This document shows positions 9,209-16,310 of a stretch of 64,000 bases of DNA, in pieces; within the stretch, counting starts at the first letter, position 1, and each line of letters opens with the position of its first letter. This DNA comes from an uncultured Bradyrhizobium sp. (GTDB lineage: Bacteria; Pseudomonadota; Alphaproteobacteria; Rhizobiales; Xanthobacteraceae), in assembly GCF_936928535.1 (NCBI RefSeq), contig NZ_CAKZHY010000171.1:1-64000 (forward strand), given 5' to 3'. Below the pieces are notes generated by a model. That model worked only from the letters and a program-made list of their open reading frames with translations, did not search any database and had not been told where the DNA came from. The position numbers and the translations under genes are program-made.

Positions 9209-9370
9209 TCACAACGGCTCGTCATCATTCCCGTAGCGATCACGCTTTGGCGTGGCGATGTCGCCGTCTTCATAATCGTCGTCGATCTCGCGCGGCGGCT
9301 CGGGCTTTTTGGCCTTGCCGGCTGCGGTCTTCGTCTTCGGCGGTTCGCTCGGCTTGGCTGCTTTGGCCAT
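9209..9370 (-). CDS. Small charged hypothetical protein (53 aa)
   Basis: A 53-codon frame from ATG at 9370 to TGA at 9209. The N-terminal half is rich in Lys, Pro and Ala (AKPSEPPKTKTAAGKAKKPE); the C-terminal half is acidic (REIDDDYEDGDIATPKRDR) and ends YGNDDEPL. No membrane segment or cysteine. The strict split into a basic and an acidic half and the normal codon bias argue for a real small protein, but I do not recognise a family. It lies 76 bases beyond the end of the MBL-rhodanese gene on the same strand. Confidence 0.55.
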   Translation of the reverse strand: MAKAAKPSEPPKTKTAAGKAKKPEPPREIDDDYEDGDIATPKRDRYGNDDEPL

Positions 9371-9446
9371 GGCTGGTCCCGGATGGGTGATGATTCATCC
9401 GCTTCTAGCTGTGAAATCTAAGCGGTTCCTGACTTATCTCAACCCG

Positions 9447-10484
9447 TCAGTGCACCACGGGCCCGCCCGCCTTCTTCCAGGCATCGATACCGCCGGCGAT
9501 ATGGGCGGTGTTGGAAAGGCCGGCCTCCTTGGCAGCGGCAACCGCCATCGCCGAGCGCTCGCCGAAGGCGCAGAAAAACACGACGCGGCGCCCCGTTGCG
9601 GCCGCCACCTCGCGCAGCATGCCGCCAGGCTTGAGGCTTTCCTCGACGCTGGGGTAGGGCGTGTGAAGCGCGCCTTCGAGCATGCCATGCTTGATCCGCT
9701 CGTTGGTCTCGCGCAGATCGACCAGCAGGATGTCGGGCCGGTGCAGCGAGCGGATCGCCTCGGTGGCGCTCAGCGCACGGCCTTCCTTCTCCAGCTCTTC
9801 CTGATGCAGGCCGACGCGCATGTTGGCGGGCACCGCCACGTCCATCATCTTCGGATTGGGCAGCTTCAAATTGGCCATCAGCTCGATATATTCGTCGACC
9901 GAACGCACCTGCAGCCGCGGATTGTAGCGCCTCTCCTCGCCGATGGTGGAGACGGTGTCGCCCTTGTAGTCATGCGCGGGGAACACCATGGTCTCGTCGG
10001 GCAGCTTGAGCAGCCGGTTGAAGATCGAATCGTACTGTGCGCGCGACGAGCCGTTCTGGAAATCGGTGCGGCCGGTGCCGCGGATCAAGAGCGTATCGCC
10101 GGTGAAGACGCGGTCGCCCATCAGATAGGAATAGGAATCGTCGGTGTGGCCGGGCGTGTACATCACGTCGAGCGCGAGACCTTCGATGGTGACCTTGTCG
10201 CCGTCGGCGACGCGCATGGCCACCACGTCGGCCTTGGTCTGGTCGCCCATCACCGTCATGCAATGGGTGCGATCGCGCAGCTCGCCGAGGCCGGTGACAT
10301 GGTCGGCGTGCAGATGGGTGTCGACCGCCTTGACCAGCTTGAGATCGAGCTCACGCAACAGCTTGCAGTAGCGATCGACCTTCTCCAGCACGGGATCGAG
10401 AATCAACGCCTCGCCGCCGGGGCGGCTGGCGAGGAGATAGCTGTAGGTTCCCGAAACGCTGTCGAAGAGCTGGCGGAAGATCAT
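9447..10484 (-). CDS. MBL-fold persulfide-dioxygenase-like protein fused to rhodanese
   Basis: 345 residues. The N-terminal metallo-beta-lactamase domain (about 1-230) has THLHADH at 56-62, the PGHTDDS histidine, FTGDTLL and PAHDYKG, the metal-ligand pattern of ETHE1-type persulfide dioxygenases. The C-terminal rhodanese domain (about 240-345) carries the active-site loop FCAFGERS with its catalytic cysteine. Such fusions oxidise glutathione persulfide to sulfite and exchange sulfane sulfur with thiosulfate. It lies downstream of the sox genes on the same strand, which suits H2S or sulfane-sulfur handling. The 162-base gap to the DsrE-like gene could hold its own promoter. Confidence 0.9.
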   Translation of the reverse strand: MIFRQLFDSVSGTYSYLLASRPGGEALILDPVLEKVDRYCKLLRELDLKLVKAVDTHLHADHVTGLGELRDRTHCMTVMGDQTKADVVAMRVADGDKVTIEGLALDVMYTPGHTDDSYSYLMGDRVFTGDTLLIRGTGRTDFQNGSSRAQYDSIFNRLLKLPDETMVFPAHDYKGDTVSTIGEERRYNPRLQVRSVDEYIELMANLKLPNPKMMDVAVPANMRVGLHQEELEKEGRALSATEAIRSLHRPDILLVDLRETNERIKHGMLEGALHTPYPSVEESLKPGGMLREVAAATGRRVVFFCAFGERSAMAVAAAKEAGLSNTAHIAGGIDAWKKAGGPVVH

Positions 10485-10646
10485 GGCAGGACCCGGCGTG
10501 GAGCGATTTTGAGGATTCTACTACGCCGGAGGGTGAGGGGAGAAGGAATTTGCTGCATGGCAGAGATATTTTGGAAGATTTTTATCGTACGGGGCCACCT
10601 GCCCAGCCGCGGCTGTCATCGCCCGCGACAGCCAGAGCACGAAGGC

Positions 10647-11102
10647 CTACGGCCGCACCACCGTGTACCCGTTCTCCGCCAGAAACAGGATCTGCCCCAC
10701 GCCCACCTGCACCGGCGTCGCGGAGGGGATGAAATCCGGCCGCTTGCCCGTCTCGCGCTCGATCGTGTCGACCGTGTTGAGGCAGATGTCGAAGCGCACG
10801 CCTTGCGCGATCAGGCTCTCGACCTGCTTGCGGCGCTCGCTGCCGGACAGCAGCAGATCGATGCCGGGACCGAAGGTGACGACCTCGACCGCAATCTTGT
10901 CGGGATCGTAGGCCTTCAGCAGATTGTTGGCGACGCTCAGCACCAACGCCTGCTTCTTCGCATCGGCGTCGGAGAGCTGCAGCACGATCTTGTGCTCGGC
11001 GAACGGCTTGTCCTGCAACGGCACCTGCTGTGCAAACGCGGGGGGCGCCGCGGCCAAGTCGAGCAGCGCCAGCATGATCGCGCAAAAAACTGCCGACCGC
11101 AT
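10647..11102 (-). CDS. Periplasmic DsrE-like protein of the sox cluster
   Basis: About 151 residues with a cleavable signal peptide ending PPAFAQQ. The body matches the DsrE/DsrF-like fold: HKIVLQLSDADAKKQALVLSVANNLL, then VTFGPGIDLLL and ICLNTVDTIERETG. Family members bind and relay sulfur; this one has a single cysteine in the mature part (ICLNT), which could be the sulfur-carrying residue, but that is inference. It begins five bases after soxB and is probably co-transcribed with it. Confidence 0.82.
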   Translation of the reverse strand: MRSAVFCAIMLALLDLAAAPPAFAQQVPLQDKPFAEHKIVLQLSDADAKKQALVLSVANNLLKAYDPDKIAVEVVTFGPGIDLLLSGSERRKQVESLIAQGVRFDICLNTVDTIERETGKRPDFIPSATPVQVGVGQILFLAENGYTVVRP

Positions 11103-11107
11103 CGTCG

Positions 11108-12853
11108 CTATCCTGCGATGCCCGGATTGCCGTCGACGCCCTTCAGCGTGACGCCGCTTCCGAGCTTCTCCTGAAACATCCGGCCCGAGCGCAGGTATTT
11201 GCCGACGACGTCCCACACCGGCGCGCCCTGCTGGCCGTTGACCGAGGCCCAGCCTGCGACCTTGTAGCGCCTGGTCGCGCTGATCGCCCTGCCATTGTCG
11301 AGCTTCAGTTCGGAGATGCGGCTGCCGATCGCGTTGGTGGGGCTGCAGGCATAGCTCAGCCCGCCTGATCGCACCATGTCGCCGCCCTGCTGATGATAGG
11401 GATCGGCATTGAAGAGATTGTCGCAGACGTCTTCCAGCACGTCCTTGATCTCCGCGCCCGTCATCTCCTGCACATAGGTTTCTGGATAGGTGATCGCGGT
11501 CTCCGCCAGCACGTCTTCCATCGTGATCGGCTGGCCGGACAACGCGGTGAGGCCCCAGCGGAAGCCCGGCGATAGCGCGATCTCGGCATCGAGCTCGGTG
11601 CGCAACGCGGCACAGATCAGCTCGTCGACCGGACCGACGAAATTGTCGCGACGATAAAGCAGCCTATCAGGCGTTGCGATCTTCTCCGACCAGTCGGTGA
11701 CGACAGGCGCGCGCAGCTTTCCGATCAGCTCGGCCATCGCAGGATCTGGCTTCAGCAACTCGGAATAAACAGGCAGCAGATGATATTTGACGTCGCTGAC
11801 CCTGCCCTTGTCGAGCGCGAGATCGAGCACGGCCAGAAATTTCCCGTTGGAGCCGGCGTTGGTGACCAGTGTGGTGCCCCCGGAGTTCTTCACCGCAATC
11901 GGCTGCGGCACGGCATCGTGGGTATGGCCGCCGAGGATGACGTCGATGCCGCTGACGCGGCTTGCGAGCTTGAGGTCGACGTCCATGCCGTTGTGCGACA
12001 GCAGGATCACCGCGTCCACCTTGTCGGTGCCGCGCAAGGCATCGACATGCTTCTGCAGCTCTTCCTCGCGAATGCCAAAAGTCCAGTCCGGCGTGAACCG
12101 CTTGGGATGCGCGATCGGCACGTAGGGAAAGGCCTGACCGATTACGGCGACGCGATGGCCACCGAGCTCCTTGATGATGGACGGCTTGAACACGCGCCCC
12201 GTCGTCTTGTCGAAGGCGGCTGCGTCGTTGAACGCGGCCTCCTCGGTCAGGAAGACGTTCTGTGCCAGAAACTCGCCTTTGAAGTGCTCGAGATTGTCGC
12301 GCAGCGCCTGTTCGCCATAGGTGAACTCCCAATGCCCGGTCATCGCCTCGATGCCGAGCAAATTGGCGACCTCGACCATGTCGCGGCCCTGCATGACGTT
12401 GGCAAGGCCCGTGCCCTGCCAGAGATCGCCGCCGTCGACCAGTATGGTGCGCTTCTCGCCGACATCGTTGCGCAAGCGATCGATCAGTGTCTTCAGATGA
12501 GCGAAGCCCCCGAGCTTGCCGAACCGGCCGGCGGATTTCTCGAACTCGATCGAGGTGAAGGCGTAGGCATCCGCGCTGTCGGACCGGATTCCAAAGCGCT
12601 CCAGAAACGCGCGGCCGACCAGATGCGGCGGTCGCCCCGCCATGTCGCCGATGCCGATATTGATGCTTGGCTCGCGAAAATAGACCGGATTGAGCTGCGC
12701 ATGCGTGTCGGTGGTGTGCAGGATCCGCGCGTTGCCGAAACGCTCGATGTCGTAAATGCTGGCGGCTTCAGTGCCACGCGCGAGCCGCGGCAGCGCGACA
12801 GACGCGGCAGCGACGGCTGAGCTCAAGAGGAAATCGCGGCGGCGGATCGCCAT
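11108..12853 (-). CDS. soxB: SoxB thiosulfohydrolase
   Basis: About 581 residues. A Tat signal (IRRRDFLL) precedes a calcineurin-like metallophosphoesterase domain with HTTDTHAQ (49-51), VDGGDLWQGTG, GHWEFTYG and GGHTHDAV, then a 5'-nucleotidase C-terminal domain. SoxB hydrolyses the terminal sulfate from SoxY-bound cysteine-S-sulfonate using two manganese ions in the periplasm. The position after soxA and soxK, and the 5'-nucleotidase-family substitutions typical of SoxB, make this specific. An ATG at 12853 follows an in-frame GTG three bases earlier; either could be used. Confidence 0.95.
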   Translation of the reverse strand: MAIRRRDFLLSSAVAAASVALPRLARGTEAASIYDIERFGNARILHTTDTHAQLNPVYFREPSINIGIGDMAGRPPHLVGRAFLERFGIRSDSADAYAFTSIEFEKSAGRFGKLGGFAHLKTLIDRLRNDVGEKRTILVDGGDLWQGTGLANVMQGRDMVEVANLLGIEAMTGHWEFTYGEQALRDNLEHFKGEFLAQNVFLTEEAAFNDAAAFDKTTGRVFKPSIIKELGGHRVAVIGQAFPYVPIAHPKRFTPDWTFGIREEELQKHVDALRGTDKVDAVILLSHNGMDVDLKLASRVSGIDVILGGHTHDAVPQPIAVKNSGGTTLVTNAGSNGKFLAVLDLALDKGRVSDVKYHLLPVYSELLKPDPAMAELIGKLRAPVVTDWSEKIATPDRLLYRRDNFVGPVDELICAALRTELDAEIALSPGFRWGLTALSGQPITMEDVLAETAITYPETYVQEMTGAEIKDVLEDVCDNLFNADPYHQQGGDMVRSGGLSYACSPTNAIGSRISELKLDNGRAISATRRYKVAGWASVNGQQGAPVWDVVGKYLRSGRMFQEKLGSGVTLKGVDGNPGIAG

Positions 12854-12900
12854 CACTTAATTCTCCGCGCCGGTTCTCGGCAGTTCCACGGGATTCGAGT

Positions 12901-13206
12901 TTAGCGGATTTCCATCGCTTTCCAGGCCTCTTTTTCGGACGTCGCCTGGAAGACGGATGCCTTTGCCAGCGCCTCGGCCTCTTTGGCTGCAGCCACGGCG
13001 CCGTTGAAATCGCCGCCGTCGCCCGCCTTTTTGGCGGCCGCCAGCGTCGAGACGGTCGTGGTCCACTGGTTGCGCATGGTTGCGGCCTCCTTGGACGCAG
13101 CCTCCGCGGCGGCATAGGCCGCCTTGTAGTCTGCTTCATTTGTCGCGCGCGCCGATGGCGCGAGGCTTAATGCCAGCAACATGGTCAAGGTAAGTGTCCG
13201 CTTCAT
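12901..13206 (-). CDS. soxK: SoxK-like SoxXA-binding protein
   Basis: 101 residues with a signal peptide (to about residue 21) and an Ala/Lys/Glu-rich helical mature domain (EADYKAAYAAAEAASKEAA, later AKEAEALAKASVFQATSEKE). Size, composition and position between soxA and soxB match SoxK, the small subunit that binds SoxXA and stimulates it. Its ATG overlaps the soxA stop by four bases. Confidence 0.82.
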   Translation of the reverse strand: MKRTLTLTMLLALSLAPSARATNEADYKAAYAAAEAASKEAATMRNQWTTTVSTLAAAKKAGDGGDFNGAVAAAKEAEALAKASVFQATSEKEAWKAMEIR

Positions 13207-14066
13207 GGCCGCGCTCCTGGGCCCGAGATCGGCAGGCCGTTGGCGACGTAGGACAGGAAATATTCGAGGTCGCGATATTCATCCGACTGCGGCTCCAGCG
13301 GAACCGCGCGGGTCTGGCTGTTGCAGGTGATGAAGCGGCGGCTGATCGTGCCCATGCCGCTCCATTCGGAACGGTAAATCGGCATCGCGTTGAGAATGCC
13401 GAGCGCAGGCGCCAGCACCTCGGCGCGGATGCGCTCGCCAGGGCTCTGCACGTGGCAGCTGGCGCAGGAGAAGTTCAGCTGACCGCGGCGGGTGTAGAAA
13501 TAACGCTTGCCGTTCTCGAAAGCTTCCCGCGCGCGCGCGTCATCCGGAATTTTGATGTCCATCGGCTTGCCGCGCGAGGTGAAGGCCATGTACGCCGTCA
13601 GCGAGGCCATCTCGTCCTTCACGTAGGAATATGGCGCCTCGCCATTGGCCTCGCGGCAGCGGTTGAGCGCGAGCTCCAGCGTGACGACCTTGCCCTCTTT
13701 GGTGTCGAAATAAGGATAGTTCTGGCGAATGCCGTTGCCGCCGTTCGGGAAGCAATCGGCGTAGGTCTTGCCGTTCTTGAACGGCGTCGAAAACATCTCC
13801 TTGCCGGCGTCGAGCGCGAACTCGTAAGGCGGAAATTCTTCCTTCTCCTGCCACTGCCGCTTCATGTCCTCGCTCATGGAATAAGGACCGTTGACGAAAT
13901 CCTCGTGCTTCACATCAGGAAACTTCTGGAAGAAGAAGTTCTGGAACGCCTTGGCATCAGTGGCCGGATCGACCTTGTCGGCCGCAACGACTGAGGGAGC
14001 GGTGAGCGCGAGCGCGACGAGCGCGGCGCTTACCGAGGACAGCAGGAGGGCGGAGCCGGCCTTCAT
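13203..14066 (-). CDS. soxA: SoxA, monohaem c-type cytochrome subunit
   Basis: About 287 residues, signal peptide to about residue 29. Only one haem site, CASCH (201-205), is present. The first domain has no CxxCH but keeps cysteines 105 and 137, the pattern of monohaem SoxA in which a disulfide replaces haem 1. Cys248 in ITCNSQTRAVPL is the expected active-site persulfide ligand. With SoxX the protein couples thiosulfate oxidatively to SoxYZ. The ATG (14066) shares one base with the soxZ stop (TGATG). Longer in-frame starts run antisense into soxZ and are rejected. Confidence 0.95.
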   Translation of the reverse strand: MKAGSALLLSSVSAALVALALTAPSVVAADKVDPATDAKAFQNFFFQKFPDVKHEDFVNGPYSMSEDMKRQWQEKEEFPPYEFALDAGKEMFSTPFKNGKTYADCFPNGGNGIRQNYPYFDTKEGKVVTLELALNRCREANGEAPYSYVKDEMASLTAYMAFTSRGKPMDIKIPDDARAREAFENGKRYFYTRRGQLNFSCASCHVQSPGERIRAEVLAPALGILNAMPIYRSEWSGMGTISRRFITCNSQTRAVPLEPQSDEYRDLEYFLSYVANGLPISGPGARP

Positions 14067-14377
14067 CACGCGATCTTCGCAGTGGTCTGGTCGGACGCGC
14101 CCTTGTTGTCGGTCCAGGAGATCGTGAGGTCGTCGCCCTTCTTGGCGCCCTTGAAGCTGAACTTGACGTAAGGGTCTTTGGAGATCGCGGTGCCCCAATT
14201 GGCGACGAAGACATCCTTGCCGTTACATGCGAACTTCAATTCCTGGATGTAGTGCGCCGGGATCAGCTCACCCTTGGCGTCCTTGACGAGGCCGGTGTCC
14301 ATGGGGTGCTGGATCAAGGTCTGCACCTCGGTGATGTCGCCATTGGATGTTGCGCGGACGCGAATGCTGGATGCCAT
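14066..14377 (-). CDS. soxZ: SoxZ sulfur-carrier partner
   Basis: 103 residues, no signal peptide, with the SoxZ core IRVRATSNGDITEVQTLIQHPMDTG and the beta-sandwich end FSFKGAKKGDDLTISWTDNKG. SoxZ is exported with SoxY and forms the heterodimer that carries thiosulfate intermediates. It lies 12 bases after soxY and overlaps soxA by one base. Confidence 0.96.
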   Translation of the reverse strand: MASSIRVRATSNGDITEVQTLIQHPMDTGLVKDAKGELIPAHYIQELKFACNGKDVFVANWGTAISKDPYVKFSFKGAKKGDDLTISWTDNKGASDQTTAKIA

Positions 14378-14389
14378 CTCTGATCTCCT

Positions 14390-14875
14390 TTAGCCGCCAC
14401 AGCCGCCGACGGTGACCTTGACTTCCTTGGTCGCGCTGTAGAGCTTGCCATCGGCTTCCACGATCGCGGTCACGTTGCTGGTCTTCGCCATCTTCAGGCG
14501 GTTGGCGACCGCGGGGATCGTGCCGTCAGGGAATTTGTAGCTCGCCGCCAGCGCGTTCGGATTCTCGGCGACGAAGAATGAGATCGAGCTGACCTTGTCG
14601 AGCGTCGTCGTCACCGACATCGGCACCACGCCGCCATTCTCGGCGATCTCGGGCGCGTCGAGCTTGACCTTGTCGGACGGCTCGGCGGTCCTGCCATAGA
14701 GTGCCTTGATCGCATCCGCTTCGTTCTTCAGCTTGAACGCCTCTTCCGGATATTTGTCGTTGGCCGCGGCGTGCGCCGGCACGAATGGCAGATTGCCGAG
14801 GCCGATCAGCGCGACCGACACTGCGCCCTGCAGGATCAGGCGCCGCGTCGGATGAGGGCCGGTATGAACAGTCAT
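14390..14875 (-). CDS. soxY: SoxY sulfur carrier
   Basis: About 161 residues. Twin-arginine signal (TRRLILQG, residues 10-17). The C-terminus ends VGGCGG, the swinging arm whose cysteine (about 159) holds the sulfur intermediates. The ATG at 14875 has a good AAGGAG site seven bases upstream; a longer frame reaching 14920 lacks this. It lies 22 bases after soxX. Confidence 0.96.
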   Translation of the reverse strand: MTVHTGPHPTRRLILQGAVSVALIGLGNLPFVPAHAAANDKYPEEAFKLKNEADAIKALYGRTAEPSDKVKLDAPEIAENGGVVPMSVTTTLDKVSSISFFVAENPNALAASYKFPDGTIPAVANRLKMAKTSNVTAIVEADGKLYSATKEVKVTVGGCGG

Positions 14876-14897
14876 CGAAAGTCTCCTTGGCCCGCCG

Positions 14898-15254
14898 TCA
14901 CAGCGTTTGCAGGAAATCAACGATCGCGTTGATCTCCTGCTCCGTCAGGATGCGGTTGCGGCCGAACGGCGGCATCATGGTCTGCGGGTTGCGTTTGGTC
15001 TCGTCGAACAGGATCGCGACCAACTCGTTACGATCGGGGTATTTGGCCTTGAGGCCCTTCAGCTCGGGACCGATCGTGCCGGGCAGATCGCCGCCCTTGA
15101 TGACATGGCAGGTCAGGCAATTGCCCTTGCCGCGATCGAAGGCGAGCTTTTGGCCCTCGGCGACGCTCGATTGCGCCCACGCCGGGCGTGCGGCGAGGCC
15201 GGTGAGGACGACCAGCGCGAGAAGCAGGGCGGGCTTGCGAGGAAAGGCGGTCAC
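14898..15254 (-). CDS. soxX: SoxX c-type cytochrome subunit
   Basis: With the GTG at 15254 the product is about 118 residues, with a signal peptide starting VTAFPRKPALLLALVV and ending PAWAQ. One haem site CLTCH (46-50) and an axial methionine in QTMMPPFG (93-94). The frame stays open to a TTG at 15338, but that extension would bury the signal peptide, so GTG is preferred. First gene of soxXYZAKB. Confidence 0.92.
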   Translation of the reverse strand: MTAFPRKPALLLALVVLTGLAARPAWAQSSVAEGQKLAFDRGKGNCLTCHVIKGGDLPGTIGPELKGLKAKYPDRNELVAILFDETKRNPQTMMPPFGRNRILTEQEINAIVDFLQTL

Positions 15255-15302
15255 GGCGTCGTTCCGAGGAATTATGTCGGGGGTCTCGTTCGGAGAAATA
15301 TA

Positions 15303-15315
15303 GTGCTCAAAGCAC
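15303..15315. promoter_or_regulatory. Dyad upstream of soxX, candidate operator
   Basis: GTGCT-CAA-AGCAC, a perfect 5-bp dyad 49 bases upstream of the chosen soxX start, in the region shared with the divergent DUF938 gene. A SoxR/ArsR-type repressor commonly controls sox genes, but none is encoded in the window, so this remains a guess. Confidence 0.25.
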
Positions 15316-15488
15316 AAAGGACATGCCCTGACAATCAAGACTATGCAGGCCGCGAAATGGCGTTAATATCTTCCGCATTGCAACTGATGAGATAGATCGT
15401 TCATAAAGCCGGATTTAACCGGCGATTGGTTCGGGCGTTTTGCCCTTGCTTGCGTTTTCGACTGCTTCTCATTTTCCGGGGACACGAA

Positions 15489-16160
15489 TTGGCTGAATAT
15501 CTCGTTGAATTTGGCAGGGAAGGCGGCAGGGTCGAGCCTGATGGTCGCCTTGATGCCCCTGCTTTCCATCGTAATCACGAGCCGCTCTGGGCTGCGCTCG
15601 AAAAGCACCTCGCCGGGCGGTCGGGCGACGTCGTCGAGGTCGGCAGTGGAACCGGCCAGCACGTGGTCCATTTCGCCCGCCATACGCCTGATCTCGTCTG
15701 GTGGCCGAGTGATCTCAACCAGCGCCATGTGAAGAGCATCGAGGCCTGGCGCGTGTATTCGGGCCTGGAAAACATCCGCAGCCCCTTGCGGATCGATCTG
15801 GTCGATCCCGACTGGTGTCCGGAGATGAAGAGCGGGCAGGGGCCGAACGATCTCGCGGCCGTGTTCTGCGCCAATGTGATTCACATTGCGCCCTGGACCG
15901 TGGCCGAGGGCCTGTTCATGGGTGCCGGGCGCTACTTGCGGCGCGATGGCGAACTGTTTCTCTACGGCCCGTTCAAGCGCGACGGCAAGCACACTGCGCT
16001 GAGCAACGCGGTGTTCGACACCTCGTTGCGTGATGGCAATCCCGAATGGGGCGTACGCGACGTGGCCGATGTCGAGAGCCTCGCGGCGGCCGCGGGCCTT
16101 CGTCTGGTCGATACGATCGAGATGCCCGCGAATAATCTGACGCTGGTGTTCGCGCGCTGA
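15489..16160 (+). CDS. DUF938 family, SAM-methyltransferase-like protein
   Basis: About 223 residues from a TTG at 15489 preceded by CCGGGGAC. The family opening (DGRLDAPAFHRNHEPLWAAL) is followed by the SAM-binding glycine motif VVEVGSGTGQHVVHF and by WWPSDLNQRHVKSIEAW. DUF938 proteins are Rossmann methyltransferase-like; their substrate is not established. The reading frame extends upstream to another TTG at 15426 but that part is unlike the family. Divergent from the sox operon. Confidence 0.8.
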   Translation: MAEYLVEFGREGGRVEPDGRLDAPAFHRNHEPLWAALEKHLAGRSGDVVEVGSGTGQHVVHFARHTPDLVWWPSDLNQRHVKSIEAWRVYSGLENIRSPLRIDLVDPDWCPEMKSGQGPNDLAAVFCANVIHIAPWTVAEGLFMGAGRYLRRDGELFLYGPFKRDGKHTALSNAVFDTSLRDGNPEWGVRDVADVESLAAAAGLRLVDTIEMPANNLTLVFAR

Positions 16161-16174
16161 GCCGCGACGACGGT

Positions 16175-16310
16175 GCGCTCCCTTCCCCGCTTGCTGGGGA
16201 GGGTCGAGAGGGTGTCTCCGCAACGGGATAATCCCCTGGAGGCGAAAACCCTCACCCGCGCCTTCGGCGCGACCTCTCCCGCACGCACGCAGGAGAGGTA
16301 GGGAAGGCCA
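16175..16310. repeat. GC-rich inverted repeat (family B) between convergent genes
   Basis: Contains CTCCCTTCCCCGCTTGCTGG, GTGTCTCCGCAACGGGATAA and CTCTCCCGCACGCACG. Related copies lie at 25146-25308, 27248-27311, 34568-34680 and 47423-47573. Position between two gene ends suggests transcription termination. Confidence 0.65.

Noticed and set aside
9309..11174. 621-codon open frame on the plus strand
   Set aside because: Antisense to the MBL-rhodanese and DsrE-like genes, which have clear motifs; typical of high-GC shadow frames.
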